A DNA stretch of 64,000 nucleotides, taken from contig OZ240668.1 in the NCBI GenBank assembly GCA_965198655.1, positions 1,240,001-1,304,000 on the forward strand, given 5' to 3'. Position numbers and translations under genes: made by a program. A model generated the notes under the pieces. That model had not been told where the DNA came from, searched no databases, and saw nothing but the letters and a program-made list of their open reading frames with translations. This DNA is from Lichenicola sp965198655. Lineage in GTDB: Bacteria; Pseudomonadota; Alphaproteobacteria; Acetobacterales; Acetobacteraceae. Every line of letters begins with the position of its first letter. The first letter of the stretch is position 1. This document shows, piece by piece, positions 8,267 through 16,439 of the stretch.

Positions 8267-8866
8267 ATGTCCAGGATCATGCGCAGCACCCTCCGCCGCG
8301 GCGTTCTCGCGGCCGGCGGGACCCTACTGGCGGCGGCGGTCGCGCGCAAACTCGGGCCCGGCCACGCGGACGCACAGCCCGATCCCGCGCATCCGCCGGT
8401 GCAGGGGCTGGAGGTGGTGCGGCCGCACCCGCCGAGCCCGCTGCCGGCGCTGTCGTTCGCCGACGCCGACGGGCAGCTCACGACGCTGGACCGGCTCAGG
8501 ACCGCGCAGGGCGGCGGCGCCGTCGTGCTGAACCTGTGGGCGACTTGGTGCGTGCCCTGCGTGGCGGAGATGCCAGCGCTGGACCAGCTTGCGCGCGCGT
8601 TGCAGCCGAACGGGGTGACGGTGCTGACGGTGTCGCTCGACCATGGCGGCGCCGAGCGGGTGCGGGCGTTCTTCGCCGCGCACGCGATCCGCTCCCTGCC
8701 GGTGCTGCTCGACCCGCACAGCTCGTCGATGGCAACCCTCGGCTTGGACGGCATCCCGACCACCCTGCTGATCGACCGCGCCGGGCGGGAAGTCGCCCGC
8801 GTGTCAGGATCGGTGGACTGGGCGTCGCCAAACGCCGCCGGGCTGGTCACCCGGCTGGTGTCGTGA
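8267..8866 (+). CDS. tlpA: TlpA-like thiol:disulfide oxidoreductase
   Basis: 199 residues. A basic N-terminus followed by a hydrophobic segment (GVLAAGGTLLAAAVA) forms a membrane anchor or signal, then a proline-rich spacer and a thioredoxin-fold domain with NLWATWCVPCVAEMP (active-site CVPC) and cis-proline in GIPTTLLIDRAG. TlpA-family proteins act on the periplasmic side, reducing protein disulfides in cytochrome maturation or copper insertion into oxidase. Placed head-to-head with argH. Its last 20 bases overlap the convergent transglutaminase-like gene. Confidence 0.87.
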   Translation: MSRIMRSTLRRGVLAAGGTLLAAAVARKLGPGHADAQPDPAHPPVQGLEVVRPHPPSPLPALSFADADGQLTTLDRLRTAQGGGAVVLNLWATWCVPCVAEMPALDQLARALQPNGVTVLTVSLDHGGAERVRAFFAAHAIRSLPVLLDPHSSSMATLGLDGIPTTLLIDRAGREVARVSGSVDWASPNAAGLVTRLVS

Positions 8867-9716
8867 CCGCCGCATCCGGCTGCGCGCCCGGTTTCCCGTC
8901 CGGCTGCGCGCCAATCTGCTCATAGGTGGTGACCTCGAAGCCGGCCAGCCAGGCGCTGCCGAACGCGGTGGAGATCGCGACGTCGGTGGCATCCCGCCCG
9001 CGCGCCATCAGGATGCGCCCGATCCGCGGCTTCTTGTGCCGCGCGTCGAAGGTGTACCATTGCCCGCCGAGGAACACGTCGAACCAGGCGCTGAAGTCCA
9101 TCGGGTCTTCGGAGACGGGCACGCCAATGTCGCCGAGATAGCCGGTGCAGTAACGCGCCGGGATGTTCATGCAGCGGCACAGGGTGACGGCGAGGTGGGC
9201 AAAGTCGCGGCACACGCCGCGCCGCTCCATGAAGCCCTCATGCGCGGTGCGCGTGGGCCGCGCGTGCTCGTAGCCGAAGGTGATGTGGTCGTTCACGTAC
9301 TCGACGATCGCCTGCACCCGCCCCCAGCCCGGCGCGACGTGGCCGAACAGCGACCAGGCGGTGTCGGACAGCCGGTCGGTCTCGCAGTAGCGGCTGCCCA
9401 GAAGGAACACCAGCACGTCGTCCGGCAGGTCCTCGACCGCGAGCTGCGGCGCGTCCGGCGCGTGCCGGTCCGGATCGCCGCTGTCCTGCACGGTGAACTC
9501 GTCGCGGATGCGCAGCAGCCCGCCCGGCGCCAGCACGCGGGTGCACACGTTGCCGAACCCGTCGCGATACTGGTGCGACGGCACCGGCGGGTCGAAGCTC
9601 ATCTGCTGCGTCGTGCGCAGGTCGGGCTCGCGCTCCGGATGCAAACTGAGCATCAGCAGCAGCGGCGTCGGCGCCGGCGCGTTGAAGGCGATGTCGTAGC
9701 CGGCACGGATCAGCAT
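8847..9716 (-). CDS. Transglutaminase-like cysteine peptidase family protein (first of a tandem pair)
   Basis: 289 residues from ATG at 9716, which has AGGAA upstream. An N-terminal beta region (about residues 1-110) precedes a transglutaminase core: catalytic cysteine in RRGVCRDFAHLAV and aspartate in WYTFDARHK. Where classical members have HAW, this protein reads FSAWFDVFLGG, with serine at the histidine position, and it ends with RDATDVAISTAFG as in the subfamily. Proteins of this group are proposed peptidases, amidases or crosslinkers; substrate unknown. No signal peptide. It follows the second transglutaminase gene by 40 bases in the same direction, probably one transcript. Confidence 0.82.
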   Translation of the reverse strand: MLIRAGYDIAFNAPAPTPLLLMLSLHPEREPDLRTTQQMSFDPPVPSHQYRDGFGNVCTRVLAPGGLLRIRDEFTVQDSGDPDRHAPDAPQLAVEDLPDDVLVFLLGSRYCETDRLSDTAWSLFGHVAPGWGRVQAIVEYVNDHITFGYEHARPTRTAHEGFMERRGVCRDFAHLAVTLCRCMNIPARYCTGYLGDIGVPVSEDPMDFSAWFDVFLGGQWYTFDARHKKPRIGRILMARGRDATDVAISTAFGSAWLAGFEVTTYEQIGAQPDGKPGAQPDAAVTTPAG

Positions 9717-9756
9717 GCGGTGTTCCTTCCAGTCCCAGCGTGCGGCAGGCCCCGGT

Positions 9757-10785
9757 TCAAACCGCCTCGACCGGACGGTCGGCGTTCGAACAAGCGTCGG
9801 ACGATGTGGTGGCGTCGTCGCGGCCCGGCAGTGCCACGATGTCGGCCGAGCGACGCGTCCCGGCGCCGGCGACGGGCGGGTTGTTGCCCGGCTCGGCCAC
9901 GTCGTCCACCTCCGTTCCGCGCATGGCGACCTTGACCGAAACGGACATGCCGAGGCTGTCGGCGGGAAACCCGGTCCAGCTCCCGGCCAGCGGCACCGCC
10001 TGGGGCCAGTCGCGCACCGAGGCCACACGGATCAGGTCGCGGCTGCCGACGATGCCGTTGGTGGGGTCGAACTCGCACCAGCCGCAGCCGGGCAGGTAGA
10101 CCTCGACCCAGGCATGGGTGGAGCCGCCGCCGACATGCGGCACCCCGTTCGAGCCGGGGGTGTAGACGTAGCCGGACACGAACCGCGCCGCGAGGCCCAG
10201 CGCCCGCACCGCTTCCATCATCAGCACCGCGTAGTCGCGGCAGGTGCCGTTGCGCAGTTGCAGCGTGCGCGCCGGCTCCTGCACCCCTTCCTCGTGCCGG
10301 GCGGAGTAGGTGAAGCCGCGCCGGATCTCCTCGGTCATGCCGGTCAGAAGGTCGAGCGTGTCCCCGCCGTGACGCGGCAGGAAGCCGCGCGCCCACGCGT
10401 CGACCACGTGGTCGGGATCGTCGTGGTGCCGCTCGCGCGCCCGGGCCAGGTCGGCGGCCTCGTCGCCGTCATAGGTAAACGGCCAGGTCCGGGCGTAGGG
10501 CGCCAGCATCTCCGGCTTCGGCGCCAGCGCGGTGTGCTCCACCGTCAGCCGGTTCTCGAAGCGCAGCTCCGAGGCGCGGCCGCTGAAGCGGGCCAGGGTG
10601 ACCACGTTGCCGAAGGCGTCCAGGACCGAGCGCAGGTGCAGCGGGCGCGGCGTGATCCGCAGCTCCCAGGACAGCAGGCGCTGGTCGACGGAGTCGCGCG
10701 GCCGGAACATCATCCGATGCTCGCCGAGCCCGACCGGGCGCCGGTAGCGATAGGTGGTGACGTGCTCGACCGTCAGAACCGGCAT
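9757..10785 (-). CDS. Transglutaminase-like protein with beta-region N-terminus (second of the pair)
   Basis: 342 residues from ATG at 10785 with a GGAAGGA ribosome site. The N-terminal module (about 1-95; VEHVTTYRYRRPV, GEHRMMFRPRD) is the bacterial transglutaminase-like N-terminal region, and the core has a complete triad: cysteine in NGTCRDYAVLMMEA, histidine in STHAWVEVYLPG and aspartate in CEFDPTNG. The C-terminal 70 residues are acidic and glycine/alanine-rich. It is upstream of and co-oriented with the 289-residue paralogue. Tandem pairs of this type are frequent in alphaproteobacteria. Role unproven; cytoplasmic because no signal is seen. Confidence 0.87.
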   Translation of the reverse strand: MPVLTVEHVTTYRYRRPVGLGEHRMMFRPRDSVDQRLLSWELRITPRPLHLRSVLDAFGNVVTLARFSGRASELRFENRLTVEHTALAPKPEMLAPYARTWPFTYDGDEAADLARARERHHDDPDHVVDAWARGFLPRHGGDTLDLLTGMTEEIRRGFTYSARHEEGVQEPARTLQLRNGTCRDYAVLMMEAVRALGLAARFVSGYVYTPGSNGVPHVGGGSTHAWVEVYLPGCGWCEFDPTNGIVGSRDLIRVASVRDWPQAVPLAGSWTGFPADSLGMSVSVKVAMRGTEVDDVAEPGNNPPVAGAGTRRSADIVALPGRDDATTSSDACSNADRPVEAV

Positions 10786-10903
10786 CGGGCGGTCCTTCCG
10801 CGCTTCCGGGGTGGGAGGGGGATCAGGCAGTATGCCGGTTGTAGGCGACTCCGGAGCGATCGATGCAGCAGACCACAGGCCCGGCGGGCAAGGAAAGCGC
10901 CGC

Positions 10904-11716
10904 GTGAGCCCACCCGGATCGCTGGCACCCGACAACTCCGCAGCGCTGCTTGGCCCGGAGGACCCGTCCCCGGTGCAATGGCTGAACCCCGGCGGCGGTT
11001 CCCCGTTCGTGTTGACGGTTGACCATGCCGGCCGCGCGGTGCCCGCCTCGCTCGGGCGGCTCGGCCTGCCGGAGCACGAGTTCGAGCGCCACATCGCGTG
11101 GGACATCGGCGCGTTGGGGGTGGCGGAGCGGCTGAGCGCGCTGCTGGACGCGCCGGCGGTCGCGCAGAGCTATTCGCGCCTGGTGATCGACTGCAACAGG
11201 AGGCCGGGCCACCCGACCTCGATCGCGCCGCGCAGCGACGGCACCACCGTGCCGGCCAACCTCGACCTCGACGGGGCGGCCCGCGACGCGCGGGCTTCCG
11301 CGATCTTCGCGCCATACCAGGCGGCGATCGCCGGTGCGTTGGACGCAAGGCGGGCGACGGGGCGCCGCAGCGTGCTGGTGGCGGTGCACAGCTTCACCCC
11401 GTCGATGAGCGGACGCGCGCGGCCCTGGCATGCCGGCGTGCTGTACAACCACGACCCGCGGTTCGGGCGCGCCCTGCTGGCACTGCTTGAGCGCGAGGGC
11501 GACCTCGTGGTCGGCGACAACGAGCCGTACGCCTTGTCCGACCTGGACGACTACACCGTGCCGGTGCACGGCGAGGGGCGCGGCCTGCTGCACGCCGAGC
11601 TGGAGATCAGGCAGGACCTGATCGCCGCTGCGGACGGGCAGCGCGCCTGGGCGGGACGGCTGGCCCGCCTGCTGCCGCTGGCGCTGGACGCGTGCGACGG
11701 GGTGCCGGAGCCATGA
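10904..11716 (+). CDS. N-formylglutamate amidohydrolase family protein
   Basis: 270 residues from GTG at 10904, chosen for the AAGGAAAG ribosome site upstream. It matches the FGase family (PF05013): NPGGGSPFVLTVDHAGRAVP near the N-terminus, SRLVIDCNR, AVHSFTP and a VLYNHDPRFG block. Family members hydrolyse N-formyl-glutamate to formate and glutamate at the end of histidine degradation, but no hut genes are nearby and many members have other N-acyl substrates. The stop overlaps the aroE start by ATGA, so the two are probably co-transcribed. Confidence 0.85.
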   Translation: MSPPGSLAPDNSAALLGPEDPSPVQWLNPGGGSPFVLTVDHAGRAVPASLGRLGLPEHEFERHIAWDIGALGVAERLSALLDAPAVAQSYSRLVIDCNRRPGHPTSIAPRSDGTTVPANLDLDGAARDARASAIFAPYQAAIAGALDARRATGRRSVLVAVHSFTPSMSGRARPWHAGVLYNHDPRFGRALLALLEREGDLVVGDNEPYALSDLDDYTVPVHGEGRGLLHAELEIRQDLIAAADGQRAWAGRLARLLPLALDACDGVPEP

Positions 11717-12558
11717 TCGGCGGCCGCACCCGGCTCGCCGGCGTGATCGGCTGGCCGGTGCAGCATTCGCGCTCGCCGCTGCTGCACAACGAGTGGCTGC
11801 GTCGCCACGGCATCGACGGCGCCTACGTGCCGCTGCCGGTGGCGCCGGGGCAGCTCGACACCGCGCTCCGCGGCCTGCGCGCGGCCGGCTTCGCCGGGGT
11901 CAACGTCACCCTGCCGCACAAGGAGGACGCGTTCCGGCTGGCCGACCTCCTCACGCCGGCGGCGTCGCGCTGCGGCGCCGCCAACACCCTCACCTTCCTG
12001 CCGGACGGCCGGCTGCGGGCGGACAGCACCGACGGGCAGGGCTTCCTGGACAGCCTGCGCGATGCGGGCGTGGCGCCGGACGCCGGGCCGGCGCTGGTGC
12101 TGGGGGCAGGGGGTGCGGCGCGGGCGATCGCGGCGTCGCTGCAGGCGCTGGGCGTGTCTGTACGGGTCTGCAACCGCAGCCATGCCAGGGCCGAGGTGCT
12201 GGCGGAGGCGCTGGCCGACCCGACCAACCCAATGCGGGTGATCGACTGGGAGGCGCGCGATGCGGCGCTCGCCGAGGTCGCGCTGCTGGTGAACGCGAGC
12301 CCGGTCGGTATGGCGCACATGCCAGGCAGCCCGTGCCCGCTCGACCGGGCGCCGCCGGGGCTGGTGGTGGCCGACATCGTCTACCTGCCGCGTGTGACGC
12401 CGCTCCTGGCCGGAGCGCGCGCGCTGGGCCTGCGCACGGTCGAGGGGCTGGGCATGCTCCTGCACCAGGGGCGGCCGGGCTTCGCCGCCTGGTTCGGGAT
12501 CGATCCGGTGGTGGATCCGGCGCTGCTCGCCCTGGTGCGGGCCGACCTGGATCGGTGA
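11713..12558 (+). CDS. aroE: Shikimate dehydrogenase
   Basis: 281 residues. Reduces 3-dehydroshikimate to shikimate with NADPH in aromatic amino-acid synthesis. Substrate-site motifs are GWPVQHSRSPLLHN and VNVTLPHKE (catalytic lysine); the NADP-binding glycine motif is VLGAGGAAR, with NRS defining the adenosine side. The C-terminal VEGLGMLLHQG block is also present. ATG at 11713 overlaps the upstream stop. The order aroE-coaE-dnaQ that follows is conserved in alphaproteobacteria. Confidence 0.96.
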   Translation: MIGGRTRLAGVIGWPVQHSRSPLLHNEWLRRHGIDGAYVPLPVAPGQLDTALRGLRAAGFAGVNVTLPHKEDAFRLADLLTPAASRCGAANTLTFLPDGRLRADSTDGQGFLDSLRDAGVAPDAGPALVLGAGGAARAIAASLQALGVSVRVCNRSHARAEVLAEALADPTNPMRVIDWEARDAALAEVALLVNASPVGMAHMPGSPCPLDRAPPGLVVADIVYLPRVTPLLAGARALGLRTVEGLGMLLHQGRPGFAAWFGIDPVVDPALLALVRADLDR

Positions 12559-12569
12559 GGGTGGGACCG

Positions 12570-13163
12570 GTGAAGGTGATTGGCCTCACCGGCGGCATCG
12601 GCATGGGCAAGTCCACCGCCGCCGACGCGTTCCGCCGTGCCCATCTGCCGGTGTTCGATGCCGACGCGGCGGTGCGCGCGTTGCAGGCGCCGCGCGGAGC
12701 GGCGCTGCCGGCGATCGCGGCCCTGCTGCCGGACGCCGTCCGCAACGGCGCGCTCGACCGCGCGGCATTGCGTCGGGCGGTGGCGGCCGACCCGGCGTTG
12801 CTCGCGTCGCTGGAGCGGATCGTGCACCCGCTGGTGCGACGGGAACAGGCCCGCTTCCTCGCCCGCGCGCGCCGCCGTGGCGCGCCGCTCGCCGTGCTCG
12901 ACGTGCCGCTGCTGCTGGAAACCCGGGGCGACCGCGCCTGCGACCTCGTTCTGGTGGTGTCGGCGCCGCCGGCGTTGCAGCTCGACCGTGTCCGCCGCCG
13001 TCGCGGCATGACCGAGGCGGAGGCGGCGGCCCTGATCGCGCGGCAGATGCCGGACCGCGACAAGCGCCGACGCGCCGACGGGGTGATACGCACCGGGTTG
13101 TCGCGCGGCCACGGCCTGGCGCAGATAAGGAGGCTGCTGGCGCGACTCCGTCCGCAGCCCTGA
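12570..13163 (+). CDS. coaE: Dephospho-CoA kinase
   Basis: 197 residues. Phosphorylates the ribose 3'-hydroxyl of dephospho-CoA, the last step of coenzyme A synthesis. A P-loop (GLTGGIGMGKST) opens the protein, DADAAV carries the conserved aspartate, and HPLVRREQ and DVPLLLET are family blocks; RRRGMTEAEAAALIARQM forms the lid region. Three in-frame GTG codons (12555, 12561, 12570) could start it; 12570 is favoured because the protein then begins directly with MKVIGLTGG and has GAGGGTGGG upstream. Between aroE and dnaQ, same strand. Confidence 0.94.
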   Translation: MKVIGLTGGIGMGKSTAADAFRRAHLPVFDADAAVRALQAPRGAALPAIAALLPDAVRNGALDRAALRRAVAADPALLASLERIVHPLVRREQARFLARARRRGAPLAVLDVPLLLETRGDRACDLVLVVSAPPALQLDRVRRRRGMTEAEAAALIARQMPDRDKRRRADGVIRTGLSRGHGLAQIRRLLARLRPQP

Positions 13164-13176
13164 GGGGGATCGGCCG

Positions 13177-13851
13177 ATGAAGCGCGCGGTGCTGTTCGAC
13201 ACCGAGACCACCGGCTTCGACCCGTCCACCGGCGACCGGGTGCTGGAGATCGCCGCCCTGGAGCTGGTCGGCGACCTGCCGACCGGGCGGCACTTCCATA
13301 CCCTGATCGACCCGGAGCGCGAGGTGCCGGAGGAGGCGGCGCGGGTGCACGGCTACACCCGCGCGCACCTGCTGGGGCAGAAGAAGTTCCACGAGGTGGT
13401 GGACGCGTTCCTCGACTTCGTGGGCGACGACCCGCTGATCGCCCACAACGCCCCGTTCGACTTCGGCTTCGTCGACGCCGAGCTGCAACGCCTGGGCCGG
13501 CCGGCGCTGGACCGCGCCCGCATGATCGACACGCTGGACATGGCGCGCACCCGGTTCCCGGGTCTGCCGAACAGCCTGGACGCGCTGTGCCGGCGCTACG
13601 GCATCGACCTGTCCGAGCGTACCACCCACAACGCCCTGCTCGACTGCCGGCTGCTGGCCGAGGTGTATGTCGAGCTGATGGGCGGGCGGCAGCGCGGGCT
13701 GGAGCTGGCGGTGGCCGAAGGTGGCGGGGCGGTGGCCTACACCCTGACCCGCGTCCGCACGCCGCGGCCGGTGGTGCCCAGCGCCGTGGAGCTGGCCGCG
13801 CACGCCGCCCTCCTGGCGACCTTGAAGGACCCGATCTGGCTGCGCGTCTGA
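13177..13851 (+). CDS. dnaQ: DNA polymerase III epsilon subunit (3'-5' proofreading exonuclease)
   Basis: 224 residues of the DEDDh exonuclease family. ExoI is FDTETTGFDP, ExoII is IAHNAPFDFGF, and ExoIII is HNALLDCRLLAEVY, giving the metal-binding acidic residues and the histidine. It proofreads as part of the replicative polymerase core. The gene follows coaE by 13 bases with an AGGGGGAT-type ribosome site. Its stop codon TGA is also the left target-site copy of the MITE-like element described at 13852. Confidence 0.94.
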   Translation: MKRAVLFDTETTGFDPSTGDRVLEIAALELVGDLPTGRHFHTLIDPEREVPEEAARVHGYTRAHLLGQKKFHEVVDAFLDFVGDDPLIAHNAPFDFGFVDAELQRLGRPALDRARMIDTLDMARTRFPGLPNSLDALCRRYGIDLSERTTHNALLDCRLLAEVYVELMGGRQRGLELAVAEGGGAVAYTLTRVRTPRPVVPSAVELAAHAALLATLKDPIWLRV

Positions 13852-14025
13852 GAGCCCGTTCGAGAATGCGCTGTGGCCTGCGATCCGACGCGCCTTGTCT
13901 CGCGCTTCCGATGTTTACGGCCAGGAGGCCGCTCCGCTCCGATTCCCGACAAGCACGCCGGGCACGTTCCGCCGCTGACGCGGCGGAACGCTCTCGCTCG
14001 GCACACCCCATTCTCAAACGGGTTC
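13852..14025. mobile_element. MITE-like element, 174 bp, with terminal inverted repeats and TGA target duplication
   Basis: The left end 13852-13868 (gagcccgttcgagaatg) and the reverse complement of 14009-14025 (gaacccgtttgagaatg) match at 15 of 17 positions. Both ends are flanked by TGA (13849-13851 and 14026-14028), a TNA triplet as used by IS1031-like members of the IS5 family. The left TGA is the dnaQ stop codon. No coding frame fits inside. A strong internal hairpin lies at about 13968-13991. A related but degraded right half is at 22439-22491. Confidence 0.7.
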
Positions 14026-14059
14026 TGAAGGTCCCGGACCGGGCCGCCGCCCGTCCGGG

Positions 14060-15229
14060 TCACTGCGTCGAGCGCAGGTAAAGGTTCAGGCCGGCATAGG
14101 GCTGGCTCGCCCCCCGGAGGATGCGGGTGCCGTCCGAACCGTTGTCCTGGGAGGAGAACTCCACGCTGATCCTGCCGTGCTGGTCCAGCAGGCAGATGTT
14201 GCCGTTCCTGGTGCACCACGTCGTCTCGTTCGGGTCGGCCTGGGGCTCGACCCGTCCGTCGCGACGCAGGCGAAGCTCGCGGTAGTCGCCGTGTTCCTGC
14301 GACCCGAGCACCCAGGGCACCTCGACCACCGAACGGAAGTCGGGGAACCCGTTGATGCGGTTGTAGTTCCGCAGGACGTCCTCGCTGACGTTGAAGTTGA
14401 GGCGCTCGACGAAGCGGTTGTCGTACTGGGTGAACGCGCTTTGGGCCTCCTCGAACGCCCGCTCGGCCCCCAGATGGTAGTCGAAGAAGCGCCGGTAGCC
14501 GTCGAACATCGCGTGGTAGAGCCTGGTCCCGGTCAGGACGCGGCCATCCTTGGTTTGGCCGAACCAACTGGTCCCGTAGGTGCCGAACTCCGAGTTGTAG
14601 AGGCGATACGCGTCGGCCAGATCCTGATGCGGATTGCGGACCGCCAGCCGATACAGCTCGCCGCCGCCGACCGGCCTGGTGTGGACGATGGGGAACTCGT
14701 CGAACTGGATGCTGATCTCGCCGCGCCGGTGCATCGCCTGCTTCCAGGTCACGCAGGATCCGTAGATCGGGAACTCGACGAAGCTCGGCAGCACCTCGCG
14801 AAGCAGGTCGGACGAGAAGATCGGCGCCATGGTCTCGATGAAGTCGACGCCGCGGAACGACAGGTTGTCGTTGCTGATCGTGCAGGCCCATGAATAGTAG
14901 CTGTAGTAGGTCAAGGACGGCGCGCAGAGCGAGAGCGGCGTGTTGGACAGCGCGTTGAGGATCCCGTAGGCCGACTCGTACGGGATGTGCAGGTCGTCCT
15001 CGACGCACCAGACGTAGTCGTACCAAGCCAGGAGATCCGGCCGCTGCGTGAACAGGTCGTGCAGCGCTTCCTGCTTGGTTCCCTTGTGGTGATGGTGGAG
15101 CACGGTCCCAGGCTCTTCTTCCGTGTCGGCATAGGTGCTGATGCCGATGTCGGCGAGGTTGCGTACCTGGTTGACCCAGGCGCCGTGTATGCTCTTGCCG
15201 CCGCGTCGGATAACGATGAGAACCCTCAT
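14060..15229 (-). CDS. Putative GT-A-like glycosyltransferase (DUF707-like)
   Basis: 389 residues from ATG at 15229 (AGAGGGTG upstream; a GTG three codons earlier is less likely). The N-terminus MRVLIVIRRGGKSIHGAW resembles a Rossmann beginning. WYDYVWCVEDDLHIPYES carries an acidic cluster in the place of a DXD metal site, and GVDFIETMAPIFSSDLL resembles the block after it in DUF707-type proteins. The last 110 residues look like a separate small beta domain. Sugar transfer is an inference; the donor is unknown. Last gene of a three-gene minus-strand set (monooxygenase, GT2, this gene), 70 bases after GT2, and convergent with the MITE and dnaQ. Confidence 0.55.
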   Translation of the reverse strand: MRVLIVIRRGGKSIHGAWVNQVRNLADIGISTYADTEEEPGTVLHHHHKGTKQEALHDLFTQRPDLLAWYDYVWCVEDDLHIPYESAYGILNALSNTPLSLCAPSLTYYSYYSWACTISNDNLSFRGVDFIETMAPIFSSDLLREVLPSFVEFPIYGSCVTWKQAMHRRGEISIQFDEFPIVHTRPVGGGELYRLAVRNPHQDLADAYRLYNSEFGTYGTSWFGQTKDGRVLTGTRLYHAMFDGYRRFFDYHLGAERAFEEAQSAFTQYDNRFVERLNFNVSEDVLRNYNRINGFPDFRSVVEVPWVLGSQEHGDYRELRLRRDGRVEPQADPNETTWCTRNGNICLLDQHGRISVEFSSQDNGSDGTRILRGASQPYAGLNLYLRSTQ

Positions 15230-15299
15230 CCGAATCACCCTCTGGACGCTGTGCGGACCGATGCCCGCGTTCTTGTTGTTCCGCCGTCGAGGCGGTGGG

Positions 15300-16439
15300 T
15301 CACCGCCAGGATCCGGGCCAGCATAATGGGTCGCCGCCGCGGGCGGGCACGCCGTGGCGCAGCGTAAGCGGTCCGAGCACGCCGCCCAGCACCGCGTCCT
15401 TCAGCAGCGCCTTGCGGCCGAAGTGCCAGCTTCCCCGGCTGTCATAGGCCCCCCGTGCCGCCAGCGACTGGAGATGCCGGAGGCGGGCCGTCAGGCGGGG
15501 GGACGCGTAGAGCGCCTGGCGGTGACGGTAGATCTCGGCAAGGCTCTCGAAGCGGTCCGCCCCGTGTCCGGCGCGCACGCGCCACGTCCTTCCCAGGGTG
15601 TCCATCTGCGCGATGGCGGCGAGGATCTCCGCCCGCCTGGCCGACTGGCGCTGCAGGTCGCCGAACACCTCCGACCGGTTCTCCAGTATGCTCCGTACCC
15701 TCTCGAACCGGGCGGCGCGCCGTTGCGGGATCCCGAACACGTTCTGCCCGTGCTGGCGATAATCAGCCAACGGACGGTCGATGAAGCCGATCCGGCCGAG
15801 GACGGAGGCGAGAAAGAAGAACCAGCGGTCGTGACTGTCCGGAAGGCTCTGGTCGTAGCGGCAGATGGAGCGCCGCCACAACGGCGAGAACTGGACCAGC
15901 CGACGGTCCAGCATCTGGGTGAACCCCTGCGAGAACGCCCAGGCCGGGCTGGTCATCGGCTCCAGCAGCGGCGGAGGCTGGATCGGCTTGCCCAGCCGCT
16001 CGCCTTTCGGCACCCCGTCACGAACGACGTGGGCGTCGTGGTGCACGAGCAGGATCTCGGCGTCGTTGAACAGGGCGACGGCGCGTTGCAGCTTGTCCTC
16101 GTGCCAAACGTCGTCCTGGTCGCTGAACGCGATCAGGTCCGACCGGCACAGCGACGCGTTGTGCATGAAGTTGTCGCGGTAGTTCAGGCGTCGCGGGTTC
16201 CGGTAGATCCTGACCGGAAACCGGGCCCGTGCCGCGAAGCGCTCCACCAGGGCGACGGTGTCGTCCGTCGAGCCGTCATCGGTGACGACGAGCTCGTCCG
16301 GCGGCAGGCGCTGCCTGTGGATGCTCTCGAGCTGGGCGTTGATGAAGCGGGCACCGTTGAAGGTCGCCATCGCCACCGAGATGGAGCGACGGCGGCCGTC
16401 GCGCGTCGCGCGACCGGGCCGCAGATCGGGTCTGCTCAA
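15300..16439 (-). CDS. Glycosyltransferase family 2
   Basis: About 379 residues. The GT-A fold is clear: SISVAMATFNGARFINAQL at the N-terminus, VVTDDGSTDDTVALVERF, and the metal site SDQDDVWHEDKL; VLGRIGFIDRPLADYRQHG is typical of the rhamnosyl-/galactosyltransferase-like branch used in O-antigen or capsule synthesis. The start is uncertain: a TTG at 16439 overlaps the upstream monooxygenase stop (TTGA), and the next ATG would cut into the first beta strand. It probably adds a sugar to a lipid-linked intermediate at the inner membrane. Second gene of the minus-strand unit. Confidence 0.83.
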   Translation of the reverse strand: MSRPDLRPGRATRDGRRRSISVAMATFNGARFINAQLESIHRQRLPPDELVVTDDGSTDDTVALVERFAARARFPVRIYRNPRRLNYRDNFMHNASLCRSDLIAFSDQDDVWHEDKLQRAVALFNDAEILLVHHDAHVVRDGVPKGERLGKPIQPPPLLEPMTSPAWAFSQGFTQMLDRRLVQFSPLWRRSICRYDQSLPDSHDRWFFFLASVLGRIGFIDRPLADYRQHGQNVFGIPQRRAARFERVRSILENRSEVFGDLQRQSARRAEILAAIAQMDTLGRTWRVRAGHGADRFESLAEIYRHRQALYASPRLTARLRHLQSLAARGAYDSRGSWHFGRKALLKDAVLGGVLGPLTLRHGVPARGGDPLCWPGSWR

